64,000 nt of DNA from a bacterium (GTDB lineage Bacteria; Patescibacteria; Paceibacteria; Moranbacterales; UBA1568): NCBI GenBank assembly GCA_021821305.1, contig JAKACP010000001.1:1-64000 (forward strand), in the 5' to 3' direction. Position 1 is the stretch's first letter. Each line of letters begins with the position of its first letter. The notes under the pieces are model-generated. The model was not told where the DNA came from. It did no database searches and saw only the letters and a list, made by a program, of their open reading frames with translations. The translations under genes were made by a program, and so were the position numbers. Positions 34,925 to 42,770 of the stretch are shown in pieces.

Positions 34925-34948
34925 AAAACCGCCCATGGGAGAGCGGTC
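34921..34948 (-). terminator. intrinsic terminator after dgkA
   Basis: Minus strand: ACCGC-tctcccatgg-GCGGT followed by TTTTTGCG, about 27 nt after the dgkA stop. Confidence 0.75.
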
Positions 34949-34974
34949 GTTTCATCGGTGCGTCCATTTTTCCC

Positions 34975-35364
34975 TCATTTCGCGAAGAGGACTTCGGCGA
35001 CATACGGGAGGAATATGGAGATACCGATGATTCCGGCGAGAAGTGACGCGATGAGTACCGCGGCGGCGGTGAGATCCTTCACCATCTTGGCGTACGGATG
35101 CAGTCCCGGCTTGAGCATGTCCACGATCCGCTCGCAGGCCGTATTGAAGAGCTCCATCGGGAGGACGACGGCGATGAGGAGGAGTATGAGCGCGCGTTCC
35201 CCCTGGGTGAGGGGCAATGCGAACGCGAGCGCGATGGAAAGTATCGCGAGTCCGAGCTCGATCTGGAAGTTCCGTTCCCGGAGGAACGCGTGGCGCAGTC
35301 CGCGGAACGCGTGGCGCATGCTTCTGGCGAAAGCTCTCATACCGTTTTCATATTCATATATCAT
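34975..35364 (-). CDS. dgkA: diacylglycerol/undecaprenol kinase (DgkA family)
   Basis: 129 residues, three membrane helices. The catalytic MELFNTACERIVDML and KMVKDLTAAAVLIAS match the family, which in Gram-positive relatives phosphorylates undecaprenol for the wall lipid carrier. The ATG overlaps the ybeY stop (ATGA), which supports the start at 35364 over the inner Met at 35340. Confidence 0.92.
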   Translation of the reverse strand: MIYEYENGMRAFARSMRHAFRGLRHAFLRERNFQIELGLAILSIALAFALPLTQGERALILLLIAVVLPMELFNTACERIVDMLKPGLHPYAKMVKDLTAAAVLIASLLAGIIGISIFLPYVAEVLFAK

Positions 35365-35804
35365 TTTCCATACGTCGCGGCTATCTCGTCTTGGAGCCGG
35401 AACATTCTCGGAGAATGGCGGAAGCCCAGGAGGTGGAATATGCCGTGCGAGAAGATGAACGCCATCTCGGTCTCGAACGAAACCCCGTCTTCCTTCGCCG
35501 CGTCCCTGATGAACGAGGGGGACAGGACGAGATCACCGAGATCGATCCGTCCGTCGGTCGCATGGACATCCGCCTTCCTCCGAAACTCACCGAAGGAAAG
35601 GACGTCAGTCGGCCTGTTCTTCCCACGATATGTCCGATTCAATTCGCGGATCTCATCGTCGGAAACGAACGCCACGCCGACCGCGACCGTCGTATCCTCT
35701 TCCAGTATAGCAGAAAGACGGAGCGCCGCTCCCGCCACGTCCGTAAAGAACCGTTTCGGAAGTCCGCACTCCGCCTTCCTTGATATCGAAAGTTCGACTC
35801 GCAT
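35361..35804 (-). CDS. ybeY: endoribonuclease YbeY
   Basis: 147 residues. The zinc motif HGIFHLLGFRH (HxxxHxxxxxH) is at the C-terminus, and ELNRTYRGKNRPTDVLSFGEF is the conserved core. It takes part in 16S rRNA maturation and quality control. The ATG comes two bases after the yqeY stop (TAGtATG). Confidence 0.93.
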   Translation of the reverse strand: MRVELSISRKAECGLPKRFFTDVAGAALRLSAILEEDTTVAVGVAFVSDDEIRELNRTYRGKNRPTDVLSFGEFRRKADVHATDGRIDLGDLVLSPSFIRDAAKEDGVSFETEMAFIFSHGIFHLLGFRHSPRMFRLQDEIAATYGK

Positions 35805-35805
35805 A

Positions 35806-36258
35806 CTACGAGAGAGCTTCCTCGACGAACGGTTTGATGGCCGCTCCGTCGGCGCGTCCGGCAACCTTCTTCATCGCGGCGCCCATGAGCTTGCCGAAAT
35901 CGGCCTTGGTCGACGCGCCGGTCTCGGCCTTCGCCTCGGCGACGAGCGCGCGCAACTCGGCCTCCGGCAACGCGGCCGGAAGATATTCCTCGATGATCGC
36001 GAGTTCGGCCTCCTCCTTTTCGGCGAGGTCAGGACGGGCGCCGGCGCGATAGCTCTCGGCGCTCTCGCGGCGCTGCTTGGTCAGGCGGCGCAGGATCGCG
36101 ACGACTTCCTCGTCCGACAGTTCGGAAACCGGCCGGCGGAGTTCTATGGCCTCGTTCTTGAGCGCGCTCTCGATGAAACGGATCGTATCCCGACGATCCG
36201 CCTCACCCGCTTTCATCGCGGCCTTCAGCGCCTCATGGATGGTTTCGTAGAGCGTCAT
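35806..36258 (-). CDS. yqeY: GatB/YqeY domain protein
   Basis: 150 residues, all helical: RRDTIRFIESALKNEAIELRRP, IAILRRLTKQRRESAESYR-like, YLPAALPEAELRALV and ADFGKLMGAAMKKVAGRADG. This matches the tail domain of GatB, found here as a free protein. In this family it is thought to aid tRNA-dependent amidation. It overlaps rpsU by the GTG/ATG cluster; ATG at 36258 was chosen. Confidence 0.93.
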   Translation of the reverse strand: MTLYETIHEALKAAMKAGEADRRDTIRFIESALKNEAIELRRPVSELSDEEVVAILRRLTKQRRESAESYRAGARPDLAEKEEAELAIIEEYLPAALPEAELRALVAEAKAETGASTKADFGKLMGAAMKKVAGRADGAAIKPFVEEALS

Positions 36259-36260
36259 CA

Positions 36261-36518
36261 CTATTGGCGGTTAAGTTTCTTCTTGATGTCCTTGAGCGAC
36301 TCGTCGTCGAATTTCCCGAATTTCTTGAGACGGGTTATTTCCTTGCGGATCTTGGTCTTGTAGAGAGCTTCGTCGCGGCGCTTTCCTTTGCTCTGCTCTG
36401 CCTGACGGAAACGGAGCTTGCGGGCCTTCTTGAGCACGCCGCTCTGTTGGACGCGCCTTGAAAAACGGCGGATCATACCTTCTGCCGTCTCCTTTTCCTT
36501 TCGTTTGACCTGTATCAT
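36261..36518 (-). CDS. rpsU: small-subunit ribosomal protein bS21
   Basis: 85 residues: IQVKRKEKETAEGMIRRFSRRVQQSGVLKKARKLRFRQ is the bS21 core, with a longer Lys-rich C-terminus (usual 58-71). In the ribosome it sits beside the anti-Shine-Dalgarno. Its own gene has the longest Shine-Dalgarno in the window (36526-36534). It is followed by yqeY, a common pairing. Confidence 0.94.
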   Translation of the reverse strand: MIQVKRKEKETAEGMIRRFSRRVQQSGVLKKARKLRFRQAEQSKGKRRDEALYKTKIRKEITRLKKFGKFDDESLKDIKKKLNRQ

Positions 36519-36525
36519 GATACCG

Positions 36526-36534
36526 ACCTCCTTT
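36526..36534 (-). promoter_or_regulatory. exceptionally strong Shine-Dalgarno of rpsU
   Basis: Minus strand AAAGGAGGT, seven bases before the rpsU ATG, the full complement of the canonical 16S 3' end. Most other ribosomal-protein starts here lack even GGAG. Confidence 0.85.
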
Positions 36535-36566
36535 CTTATGGTTGGGGCTCCGTGATCGGAACCCGT

Positions 36567-36914
36567 TCAGACGGGACGTATCCCCTCGGTGAGCCTCGCT
36601 CCGCCGATGAGGTGAAGATGGATATGGGGTATTTCCTGCCCTCCATCGCGCCCCACCCGGAAGAGAAGCTTATACCCTTTTTCGGAAATATTCAAGTCTC
36701 TCGCGATATTCCGCGCTACGAGCACCATTTCCCCGATGAGGGGGCCACCCGTGGCCTCAAGATCGTCGATGCTCGCTATGCGCTTCTTCGGAATGATGAG
36801 GACGTGCACCGGCGCGAGCGGATGGATGTCGTGGAACGCGAGGATGGCATCGTTCTCGAAGACAATGTCCGCGGGAATCTCCCTCCTGATGATCTTGTCG
36901 AACACCGTTTCCAT
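36567..36914 (-). CDS. HIT-family nucleotide hydrolase (HinT-like)
   Basis: 115 residues. The histidine triad IPHIHLHLIGG is near the end, and VFDKIIRREIPADIVFENDAILAFHDIHPLAPVHVLIIPKK is the family core. It hydrolyses purine nucleoside phosphoramidates such as AMP-lysine. It lies 25 nt after hisS, a suggestive link with aminoacyl-AMP chemistry, though unproven. Confidence 0.94.
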   Translation of the reverse strand: METVFDKIIRREIPADIVFENDAILAFHDIHPLAPVHVLIIPKKRIASIDDLEATGGPLIGEMVLVARNIARDLNISEKGYKLLFRVGRDGGQEIPHIHLHLIGGARLTEGIRPV

Positions 36915-36939
36915 AGCCGTGATCTCTCGATGAGGTCTT

Positions 36940-38361
36940 CTAGTTTTTCGGGGACGAATGCGAGAGCTGGACGTTCGACTTGAGGATCTTCTTGACCGCG
37001 TCGGTGAGCTTGTCCTGCCGTACTGTCTCCTGGGTTCCGGAAATCATATCCTTGACGATCGCGGTCTCGTCGAGCGCCTCCTTCTGCCCGAGGATAATGG
37101 TCACCTCGACGCCGAGGCGGCTCGCGACGCGCAGCTGCGCCTTGAGGCTCCCGCGGCCGAAACTCTCCGCCACCAAAATACCATTTTTTTCGAGATCGGA
37201 AAACAAGCGGAGGCTTTTTTTCTTGGCCAGATCGCCGAGCTGTGCGAGGAAGACCCGCGGACGGACCGGCTCATGCGGTTTCGCGTGCACCCGCTTCATC
37301 TCGAGCACGATCCGGTCGAGTCCGAGGCCGAACCCGATGGCCGGCGTCGGCTCGCCGCCGAGCTCCTGGATGAGGTTGTCGTAGCGTCCCCCTCCGCCGA
37401 GCGCGTACTTCTTGCCCTCGCGGTCGGACGACCAGATCTCGAAGACGGTGCGGGTATAGTAGTCGAGCCCGCGGACGAGGCGCGGATTGATCGAGTACGG
37501 CAGTTCGAGCTCGTCGAGATATTCGAGGAGCGACTTGAAGTGCGCCCGGGACTCGTCGTCGAGGAAGTCGAGCGCCTGCGGCGCCTGCGAGGTCAGCTGG
37601 ATGCATTTGTCCTCCTTGCAGTCGAGGATACGCATCGGATTGGTGGAGAGGCGCTCGCGGCAGTTCTGACAGAGTTTGTGCTTCTGCGATTCGAGGTACC
37701 GGACGAGCGCCTTCTCATAGCGTTTCCGGGATTCCGGGACGCCGATCGAGTTCACCTGGAACTCGATGTCCTTCAGACCGAGTTCGCGGACGACACGATA
37801 GGCGAGCTGGATGACCTGCGCGTCGAGGATCGGATCGTCCTCGCCGAACACGTCGAAGTTTCCCTGCCAGAGCTCGCGGTACCGTCCTTCCTGCGGACGA
37901 TCGTAACGGAACACCGGCCCCATGGAGAAGAGCTTGATCGGCTTCGGCAGGACGGACATGCCGTGCTGGATATAGGCGCGGGCGATACCGGCGGTGAACT
38001 CGGGACGGAGCGCGACACGGTCGCCGCCGCGGGTCGTGAACGAGTAGAGTTCCTTGTCGATGATATCTGTCCCTTCCTTGATCGAGCGGACGAACAGATG
38101 GAGATACTCGACCATCGGCACTTCTATGCGGCTGTACCCGTACTCCTGCGCGGCGTTCGAGATGCTCCGGCGCACGCGCTCCCAATACGGCTGCTCATCG
38201 GGAAGGATATCCCGCATGCCGCGGAGCGACTGGAGCAGAAGCTCGCTTTCCGAAACGGACGGCTTCGACTCCGTTTTCGGCTGGGTCTTCCTCTCTGTCT
38301 TCTGAACGGCCGCCTTCTTCGTCGCTATCGGCTTCTTCGCCGCCTGTTTCTTCTGCGCCAT
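36940..38361 (-). CDS. hisS: histidyl-tRNA synthetase
   Basis: 473 residues, class II: motif 1 around YGYSRIEVPMVEYLHLFVRS, motif 2 FRYDRPQEGRYRELWQGNFDVFGED, motif 3 AIGFGLGLDRI, and the His-specific RGLDYYTRTVFEI and GGGGRYDNLIQELGG. The anticodon domain is at the C-terminus. A Lys/Ala/Thr-rich extension of about 40 residues precedes the catalytic domain; such tails often raise tRNA affinity. Confidence 0.96.
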   Translation of the reverse strand: MAQKKQAAKKPIATKKAAVQKTERKTQPKTESKPSVSESELLLQSLRGMRDILPDEQPYWERVRRSISNAAQEYGYSRIEVPMVEYLHLFVRSIKEGTDIIDKELYSFTTRGGDRVALRPEFTAGIARAYIQHGMSVLPKPIKLFSMGPVFRYDRPQEGRYRELWQGNFDVFGEDDPILDAQVIQLAYRVVRELGLKDIEFQVNSIGVPESRKRYEKALVRYLESQKHKLCQNCRERLSTNPMRILDCKEDKCIQLTSQAPQALDFLDDESRAHFKSLLEYLDELELPYSINPRLVRGLDYYTRTVFEIWSSDREGKKYALGGGGRYDNLIQELGGEPTPAIGFGLGLDRIVLEMKRVHAKPHEPVRPRVFLAQLGDLAKKKSLRLFSDLEKNGILVAESFGRGSLKAQLRVASRLGVEVTIILGQKEALDETAIVKDMISGTQETVRQDKLTDAVKKILKSNVQLSHSSPKN

Positions 38362-38435
38362 ACGATCTTCGTAGCTTCGTAGTTGTCCCGACTGTAAGAC
38401 CCCTAAAAGCTATAACCTAAAAGCTAAAATCTGTA

Positions 38436-39083
38436 TCAATACCACTCGATATCGGAAAACGGCCATGCCCGGAAGAGCACCCGTCCGATGATCATATCCT
38501 TCCTGACCGGACCGAAAAACCGGGAGTCATGGCTCGCACCCCGATTGTCGCCGAGCACGAAATACTCGTCGGGGCCGAGTGTCAGCGCCTTCATATCCGT
38601 CGTCACGACCGTATCGGCGAGGTATTCGGATTCGTCCAGCACGAACCCTTCCGGATGGACATCGTTCGCGATCATGATCTTCGATCGTTCGATCTTGACC
38701 GTCTCGCCCGGAAGCCCGATGACACGCTTGATGAGATACTGGCCGTCATTCTGCGGGGAGCGGAGCACGACCGGCTCCTGCCGGACGAGCTCGCGGAACG
38801 GATCCACCGTGAAGAAGTCGTACCCGGCGGCACCGACGTCGGTCTTCTTGTATCCGAATTCGTTCACGATGAGGTACTCCCCGTCATGGAAATTGGGAAC
38901 CATGCTCGAACCCTGGACAAAGAACGGCTGGAAGAGAAAGACGCGAATCGGTATAATGATGACAGCGGCAAGCAGGAACACCTTGACCATCTCGGAAAAA
39001 AATTGTCCGGCGGAAAGGGATTCCTCCTCCTCGGACGGTTCATGTCCCCGATCCTGTCCGGCGGATTGTTCCGGTGGAAGCAT
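38436..39083 (-). CDS. lepB: signal peptidase I
   Basis: 215 residues. One N-terminal membrane helix (VKVFLLAAVIIIPIRVFLFQ) is followed by the catalytic Ser in QGSSMVPNF, the Lys in YLIKRVIGLPGE and GDNRGASHDSRFFGPV. It removes signal peptides outside the membrane. An acidic cytoplasmic stretch of about 28 residues comes first. The 74-nt spacer to hisS contains short direct repeats (CTAAAAGCTA twice, 38403-38430) and no gene. Confidence 0.95.
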   Translation of the reverse strand: MLPPEQSAGQDRGHEPSEEEESLSAGQFFSEMVKVFLLAAVIIIPIRVFLFQPFFVQGSSMVPNFHDGEYLIVNEFGYKKTDVGAAGYDFFTVDPFRELVRQEPVVLRSPQNDGQYLIKRVIGLPGETVKIERSKIMIANDVHPEGFVLDESEYLADTVVTTDMKALTLGPDEYFVLGDNRGASHDSRFFGPVRKDMIIGRVLFRAWPFSDIEWY

Positions 39084-39127
39084 AGCGGAAAGGCTTTGAA
39101 TACGGGCGAATAAGACGAAACAAGACG

Positions 39128-39156
39128 ATTATAACACTGATTTCGGTCGAAATCAA
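39128..39156 (-). promoter_or_regulatory. lepB promoter with an embedded palindrome
   Basis: Minus strand: TTGATT (39151-39156), 17-nt spacer, TATAAT (39128-39133) with a TGT extension. The spacer and -35 contain TGATTTCG-nn-CGAAATCA (39138-39155), 8-bp arms that would suit a dimeric repressor. The rest of the 39084-39194 divergent spacer gave no certain plus-strand promoter. Confidence 0.6.
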
Positions 39157-39194
39157 GACCGCGATTCCGGTAACCGTCCGATAAGAATATCATC

Positions 39195-40649
39195 ATGAGC
39201 GGAAGCTCGGCGAAAAAATCAGCGATCATCATCGGCATGCTCCTCTCCGCCGGAATCGTGTTCCTCGGATGGAAGTTTTTCGCCGTATCGGAACGGATCC
39301 ACATCGAAAACCCCTCGGCTCGGGGAACCTATGAGAATCTCTCGTCGATACTCCCCGGCGGCGAGCGCGAGAAACTCCACGGCGAAGACGAGGGCCGGAT
39401 CAATATCCTGCTCCTCGGCCGCGCCGGAGAGAAGTATCCCGGCAAACACCTGACCGACACCGTCATGCTCGCCTCGATCGACACGAAGGAGCATCGGGCG
39501 GGATTTCTCTCGCTGCCCCGCGATCTCTACGCGCCGATTCCGGGAACGAACCTCTACACGAAACTCAACTCGCTCTATCAGTACGGGCTCTCCTCGGGCG
39601 ACGATGCGGATATCGTCCGCCGCGCCGTCGAACACATGACTGGCGTCGACGTCCCTTACTTCATCAGTCTCGATTTCGACGGCTTCGAGCGCATCATCGA
39701 CGACCTCGGCGGGGTGAAGATCTACTCGGAGCGCGATATCCGCGACACCCGCTACCCCGGCAAGAACTACAGCTACGAGACGTTCGAGCTCTCCGCGGGC
39801 TGGCACGAGCTCGACGGCAAGACGGCGCTCAAGTACGCCCGCGAACGGCATTCCGATCCGGAGGGCGATTTCGGACGCGCCAAGCGCCAACAGCAGATCA
39901 TCAAGGCGGCGCAGGAAAAGGCGTTCTCGGCGAAAACCTATCTCAACGCCTTCACGATCACCCGTCTCTTCGAGACGCTCGGCGACAGCGTCCGCACCAA
40001 TCTCTCGATCGCCGAGATCGCGTCGCTCGCCGAACTCGGCAAGACGACCGACCTCCGCAACGCCTCGACCGTCGTCGTCGACGCGTGGCGAAAAGAGAGC
40101 CTCCTGCGTGTCTCGCACGTGGAGGTCTCGGGTGTCCGCGCGTTCATCCTCGTCCCCCGTACCGGAAACTGGAGCGAGATCCGGGAAGTCTCCGCGCATA
40201 TCTTCGATCAGGAAGACATCCGAAAACGCACCGAGCAGGTAGCGCTCGAAGCGCCGAGCATACTCGTCATATCGCGTCCGGAAGACGCCTCCAAGGCGGC
40301 GGCGTTCGCGCGGACGGTGAAAGGCGCTCTCGGGAGCGGGCTCGACGTAGACACCGCGATATCGCCGACGCTGGAAAAATCCGTGAAAAGCGCTATCATG
40401 GACAGGACATCCCTCGGCAAGCCCTATTCGTTCGACAGCCTGCTCCGCACCTTCGGCCTTGAGAAGTCAGCCGCCTCCGTTCCCACGGATGTCAGGAACA
40501 CGGCAATCTCGAAAGCCGATTTCGTCATACTCTACGGCGAGAGCCCGATCGATACTCCGGTATCGGAAACCACGCTCGATGAAACCGACGGAGACGGCGC
40601 AGGGATACAGGACGAATTCTCCGATTTTCTCGAACCGCAGAAGAGATAG
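39195..40649 (+). CDS. LytR-CpsA-Psr (LCP) family cell-wall polymer ligase
   Basis: 484 residues. N-terminal membrane anchor (residues 9-28), then the LCP domain: INILLLGRAG, LTDTVMLASIDTKEHRAGFLSLPRDLYAPIP, LDFDGFERIIDDLGGVKIYSERDI, and GKTALKYARERHSDPEGDFGRAKRQQQII. The conserved Arg and Asp residues that bind polyprenyl pyrophosphate are there. A C-terminal region (residues 355-460) resembles a LytR_C domain. It attaches secondary polymers to peptidoglycan outside the cell. Confidence 0.93.
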   Translation: MSGSSAKKSAIIIGMLLSAGIVFLGWKFFAVSERIHIENPSARGTYENLSSILPGGEREKLHGEDEGRINILLLGRAGEKYPGKHLTDTVMLASIDTKEHRAGFLSLPRDLYAPIPGTNLYTKLNSLYQYGLSSGDDADIVRRAVEHMTGVDVPYFISLDFDGFERIIDDLGGVKIYSERDIRDTRYPGKNYSYETFELSAGWHELDGKTALKYARERHSDPEGDFGRAKRQQQIIKAAQEKAFSAKTYLNAFTITRLFETLGDSVRTNLSIAEIASLAELGKTTDLRNASTVVVDAWRKESLLRVSHVEVSGVRAFILVPRTGNWSEIREVSAHIFDQEDIRKRTEQVALEAPSILVISRPEDASKAAAFARTVKGALGSGLDVDTAISPTLEKSVKSAIMDRTSLGKPYSFDSLLRTFGLEKSAASVPTDVRNTAISKADFVILYGESPIDTPVSETTLDETDGDGAGIQDEFSDFLEPQKR

Positions 40650-40656
40650 GATCTCT

Positions 40657-40798
40657 TCAAAACACAAAACACAGTGCACAAAATACCAAACAAAACACAA
40701 AGAGACAAAGCACGAACGGGGGCAGGGTTTTGTTTGTGTTTTTGTGGTTTGTAATCTGTGTTTTGTTTGGATGTTTGTGTTTTGAAAGTTGTGTTTTC
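40657..40798. repeat. CACAAA-type intergenic palindrome, copy C
   Basis: The left arm AAAACACAAAACACAGTGCA (then CAAAATACCAAACAAAACAC) pairs with TTTTGTTTGGATGTTTGTGT and TTTGAAAGTTGTGTTTT. It lies between the LCP gene and pth on the plus strand, the opposite sense relative to transcription from copies A and B. The best-preserved copy. Confidence 0.82.
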
Positions 40799-40824
40799 TG
40801 GTCAAGATTCTAAAGGACATTTCT

Positions 40825-41340
40825 ATGAAAGTGATAATAGGTCTCGGCAATCCGGGGACAGGATACGAATCGACGCGCCACAATGCCGGGTTCCTGTTTT
40901 CGGATTTCCTCCGGACGAAGTGGGAGTTCCCGGAATTCTCCGAGGAAAAGAAATTCTCGTCCCAGATATCCGGCGCGACGCGGGGCATCGAAAAGTGCCT
41001 GCTCGTGAAGCCGACGACCTTCATGAACCGCTCCGGCGATGCGGTCGCCGCCACGATGAGCTTCTACAAGCTCTCGCCCGATGATCTCCTCGTCGTCCAC
41101 GACGACCTCGATATCCCGTTCGGATCGTGGAAGGCGTCGAAGGGATCCGGAGCGGCCGGCCACAACGGCATATCGGACATCATCGGAAAGATCGGCACCA
41201 AGGATTTCCGCCGCATCCGTATCGGTATCGGACGCCCCGAAGACGGCCGAGACCCGGCCGACTACGTCCTCGACCGTTTCACGCCGGAAGAAGCGGCGCG
41301 ACTTCCGGAAATATTCGAGGATATCTTCTCCTCGCTGTAG
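40825..41340 (+). CDS. pth: peptidyl-tRNA hydrolase
   Basis: 171 residues: KVIIGLGNPGTGYESTRHNAGF (catalytic His), VKPTTFMNRSGDAV, LLVVHDDLDIPFGSWKASKGSGAAGHNGISDI and RIRIGIGRPED. It releases peptides from tRNA after drop-off. ATG at 40825 has AAAGGA seven bases upstream. Slightly short (usual 180-195). Confidence 0.95.
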   Translation: MKVIIGLGNPGTGYESTRHNAGFLFSDFLRTKWEFPEFSEEKKFSSQISGATRGIEKCLLVKPTTFMNRSGDAVAATMSFYKLSPDDLLVVHDDLDIPFGSWKASKGSGAAGHNGISDIIGKIGTKDFRRIRIGIGRPEDGRDPADYVLDRFTPEEAARLPEIFEDIFSSL

Positions 41341-41347
41341 CCATTTC

Positions 41348-41430
41348 AAAAAATCCGGAAAGCAAAATCCCGTCTTCCTGACCGCGGACGCTCGCGGTCG
41401 ACGGAACTTTCTTTCCGGATTTTTCTTTTT
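41348..41430 (+). terminator. long terminator-like hairpin after pth
   Basis: AAAAAATCCGGAAAG (41348-41362) pairs with CTTTCCGGATTTTT (41411-41424), followed by TCTTTTTTT. Inside are CCGTC...GACGG and GACCGC...GCGGTC, so the whole 80 nt folds. Confidence 0.75.
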
Positions 41431-41432
41431 TT

Positions 41433-41467
41433 AAAAAAAGCGCCGCGATTCCGATCGCGGCGCTTTT
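41433..41467. terminator. bidirectional terminator between pth and rplY
   Basis: AAAGCGCCGCGAT-tcc-gATCGCGGCGCTTT, with A-run and T-run flanks, so it can end both the plus pth transcript and the minus rplY transcript. Confidence 0.85.
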
Positions 41468-41485
41468 CGTCCCTGGAAAATGACA

Positions 41486-41567
41486 AGAGCCGGATTCCCG
41501 ACTGGAATTCTTCGGCCGATGTAGGAGGGGTGATCGGCTTCGGTTCTCCAGCCGGAAATCCGGCTCT
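41486..41567. repeat. palindrome downstream of rplY
   Basis: AGAGCCGGATTCCCGACTGG (41486-41505) and TTCGGCCGAT pair with ATCGGCTTCGGTTCTCCAGC and CGGAAATCCGGCTCT (41533-41567). It comes before the hairpin at 41433 on the rplY transcript. No T-run. Confidence 0.7.
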
Positions 41568-41630
41568 CATCCTCGTAAACTTGGGATTCATCGTACCCCG
41601 GCGGGAATCACCCCGTCAAGGACGCGGCGG

Positions 41631-42299
41631 CTACTTCTTGGCCTCCGCAGGCGCCTCTTCGGCGGCCTCCTTCTTCTCGACGCTCTCGACTTTGGTCACG
41701 TCCGCCTCGACCTTCTCGTTGAGCTCCTCGAGTTCGGCCTCGCTTCTCGGTTCCTCGACGAGGGCGATCACGGTCTCGAGATCGTCCTTGACGGTCACCT
41801 TCGCGGGGATGACGATGTCCTTGATCTTGATCACGTCATCGAACGTCTTGAGCGAGGAGAGATCGACCGGGAGCGTATGCGGGAGATCGGCCGGAAGGGC
41901 GCTGACTCCGACGGCCTCGAGCGCGCGGACGAGCACGCCGCCGTGTTCGCGGACGGCCGGCGTCTCACCGATGAATTCGAGCGGAATATCGGCTTCGATG
42001 GCCTCGTTCATGCTCACTTCGAAAAAGTCCGCGTGCACGAACTTGCTCGTCATCGGGTGGAGCTGGATATCCTTGATGAGCACGTTCACCGGCTTTCCGG
42101 TCCCGACCGAAAGCGCGATGATCGTGTTTTCGCCGGCCGCCTTGTAGGCGCGGGAAAACGCGAGATGCTCGAGCGAGAGGTTCTTCGGTTCGGCGCCGTG
42201 TCCGTAGAGGACCGCGGGGACGAGACCCTGCTTGCGAAGCGTCTGGAGCGCTTTGCCGCTTTCGCGGGTCGCCGCGTTGAGGGTTATGGTATCGGACAT
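41631..42299 (-). CDS. rplY: large-subunit ribosomal protein bL25 (CTC/TL5 form)
   Basis: 222 residues: ITLNAATRESGKALQTLRKQGLVPAVLYGHG is the 5S-rRNA-binding domain, and HADFFEVSMNEAIEADIPLEFIGETPAVREHGGVL opens the second TL5 domain. A Glu/Ala/Lys tail follows. It is the two-domain general-stress form rather than the short E. coli form. Confidence 0.94.
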   Translation of the reverse strand: MSDTITLNAATRESGKALQTLRKQGLVPAVLYGHGAEPKNLSLEHLAFSRAYKAAGENTIIALSVGTGKPVNVLIKDIQLHPMTSKFVHADFFEVSMNEAIEADIPLEFIGETPAVREHGGVLVRALEAVGVSALPADLPHTLPVDLSSLKTFDDVIKIKDIVIPAKVTVKDDLETVIALVEEPRSEAELEELNEKVEADVTKVESVEKKEAAEEAPAEAKK

Positions 42300-42355
42300 A
42301 GGATGGGACGTATCAAATATTAGAGCCTATCTCGAAAATGACTTAAAAAAATACT

Positions 42356-42679
42356 TCAGGAGAGACATTCGCCGATGCCGCCTCGGAAATCCTTGAGGAA
42401 CCGATGGACTTCCAACGCGTCGTCGGCCGAGACCGCCTCGCTCCCGTAAAACTCCTTCACTTCCTCCCGCTCGAGATCGGTCAGCATCCCGAACGAAACC
42501 GCCCCCATCTTCCCGAGCGATACGAAGACGAGCGAGGATATCCCGCACGCTTCGCAGGTCAGATGAAGCGCCGTCTTGCGGTCATCCTCGGACAGGAGGA
42601 CGACTTTTCCGGGCTCATACTTCTTCTGACACACGGGGCATCGGATGAGCGGCTTGATATTTTCCAAGGAGTGTTCCAT
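42356..42679 (-). CDS. small zinc-ribbon protein of unknown function
   Basis: 107 residues. Two CxxC knuckles (IRCPVCQKKYEPG and LTCEACGISSLVFV) about 30 apart suggest a zinc ribbon. The second half is helical and acidic (LTDLEREEVKEFYGSEAVSADDALEVHRFLKDFRG). No catalytic residues or membrane segment. Function unknown; the context between gyrB and rplY gives little. ATG at 42679 was chosen as the last Met before the ribbon. Confidence 0.7.
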   Translation of the reverse strand: MEHSLENIKPLIRCPVCQKKYEPGKVVLLSEDDRKTALHLTCEACGISSLVFVSLGKMGAVSFGMLTDLEREEVKEFYGSEAVSADDALEVHRFLKDFRGGIGECLS

Positions 42680-42770
42680 GAGATTTCGACTTTCGACAGA
42701 AGGAACCCCGAATCGGAAGTCTTCCCAGCGTATCACGTGAAAAGGGCGCGGTCAAGCCCGGGCAACCGAA

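Noticed and set aside
42320..42332. An insertion sequence starting at the TTAGAGCCTATC motif
   Set aside because: No partner end within range and no transposase; kept only as a motif observation.
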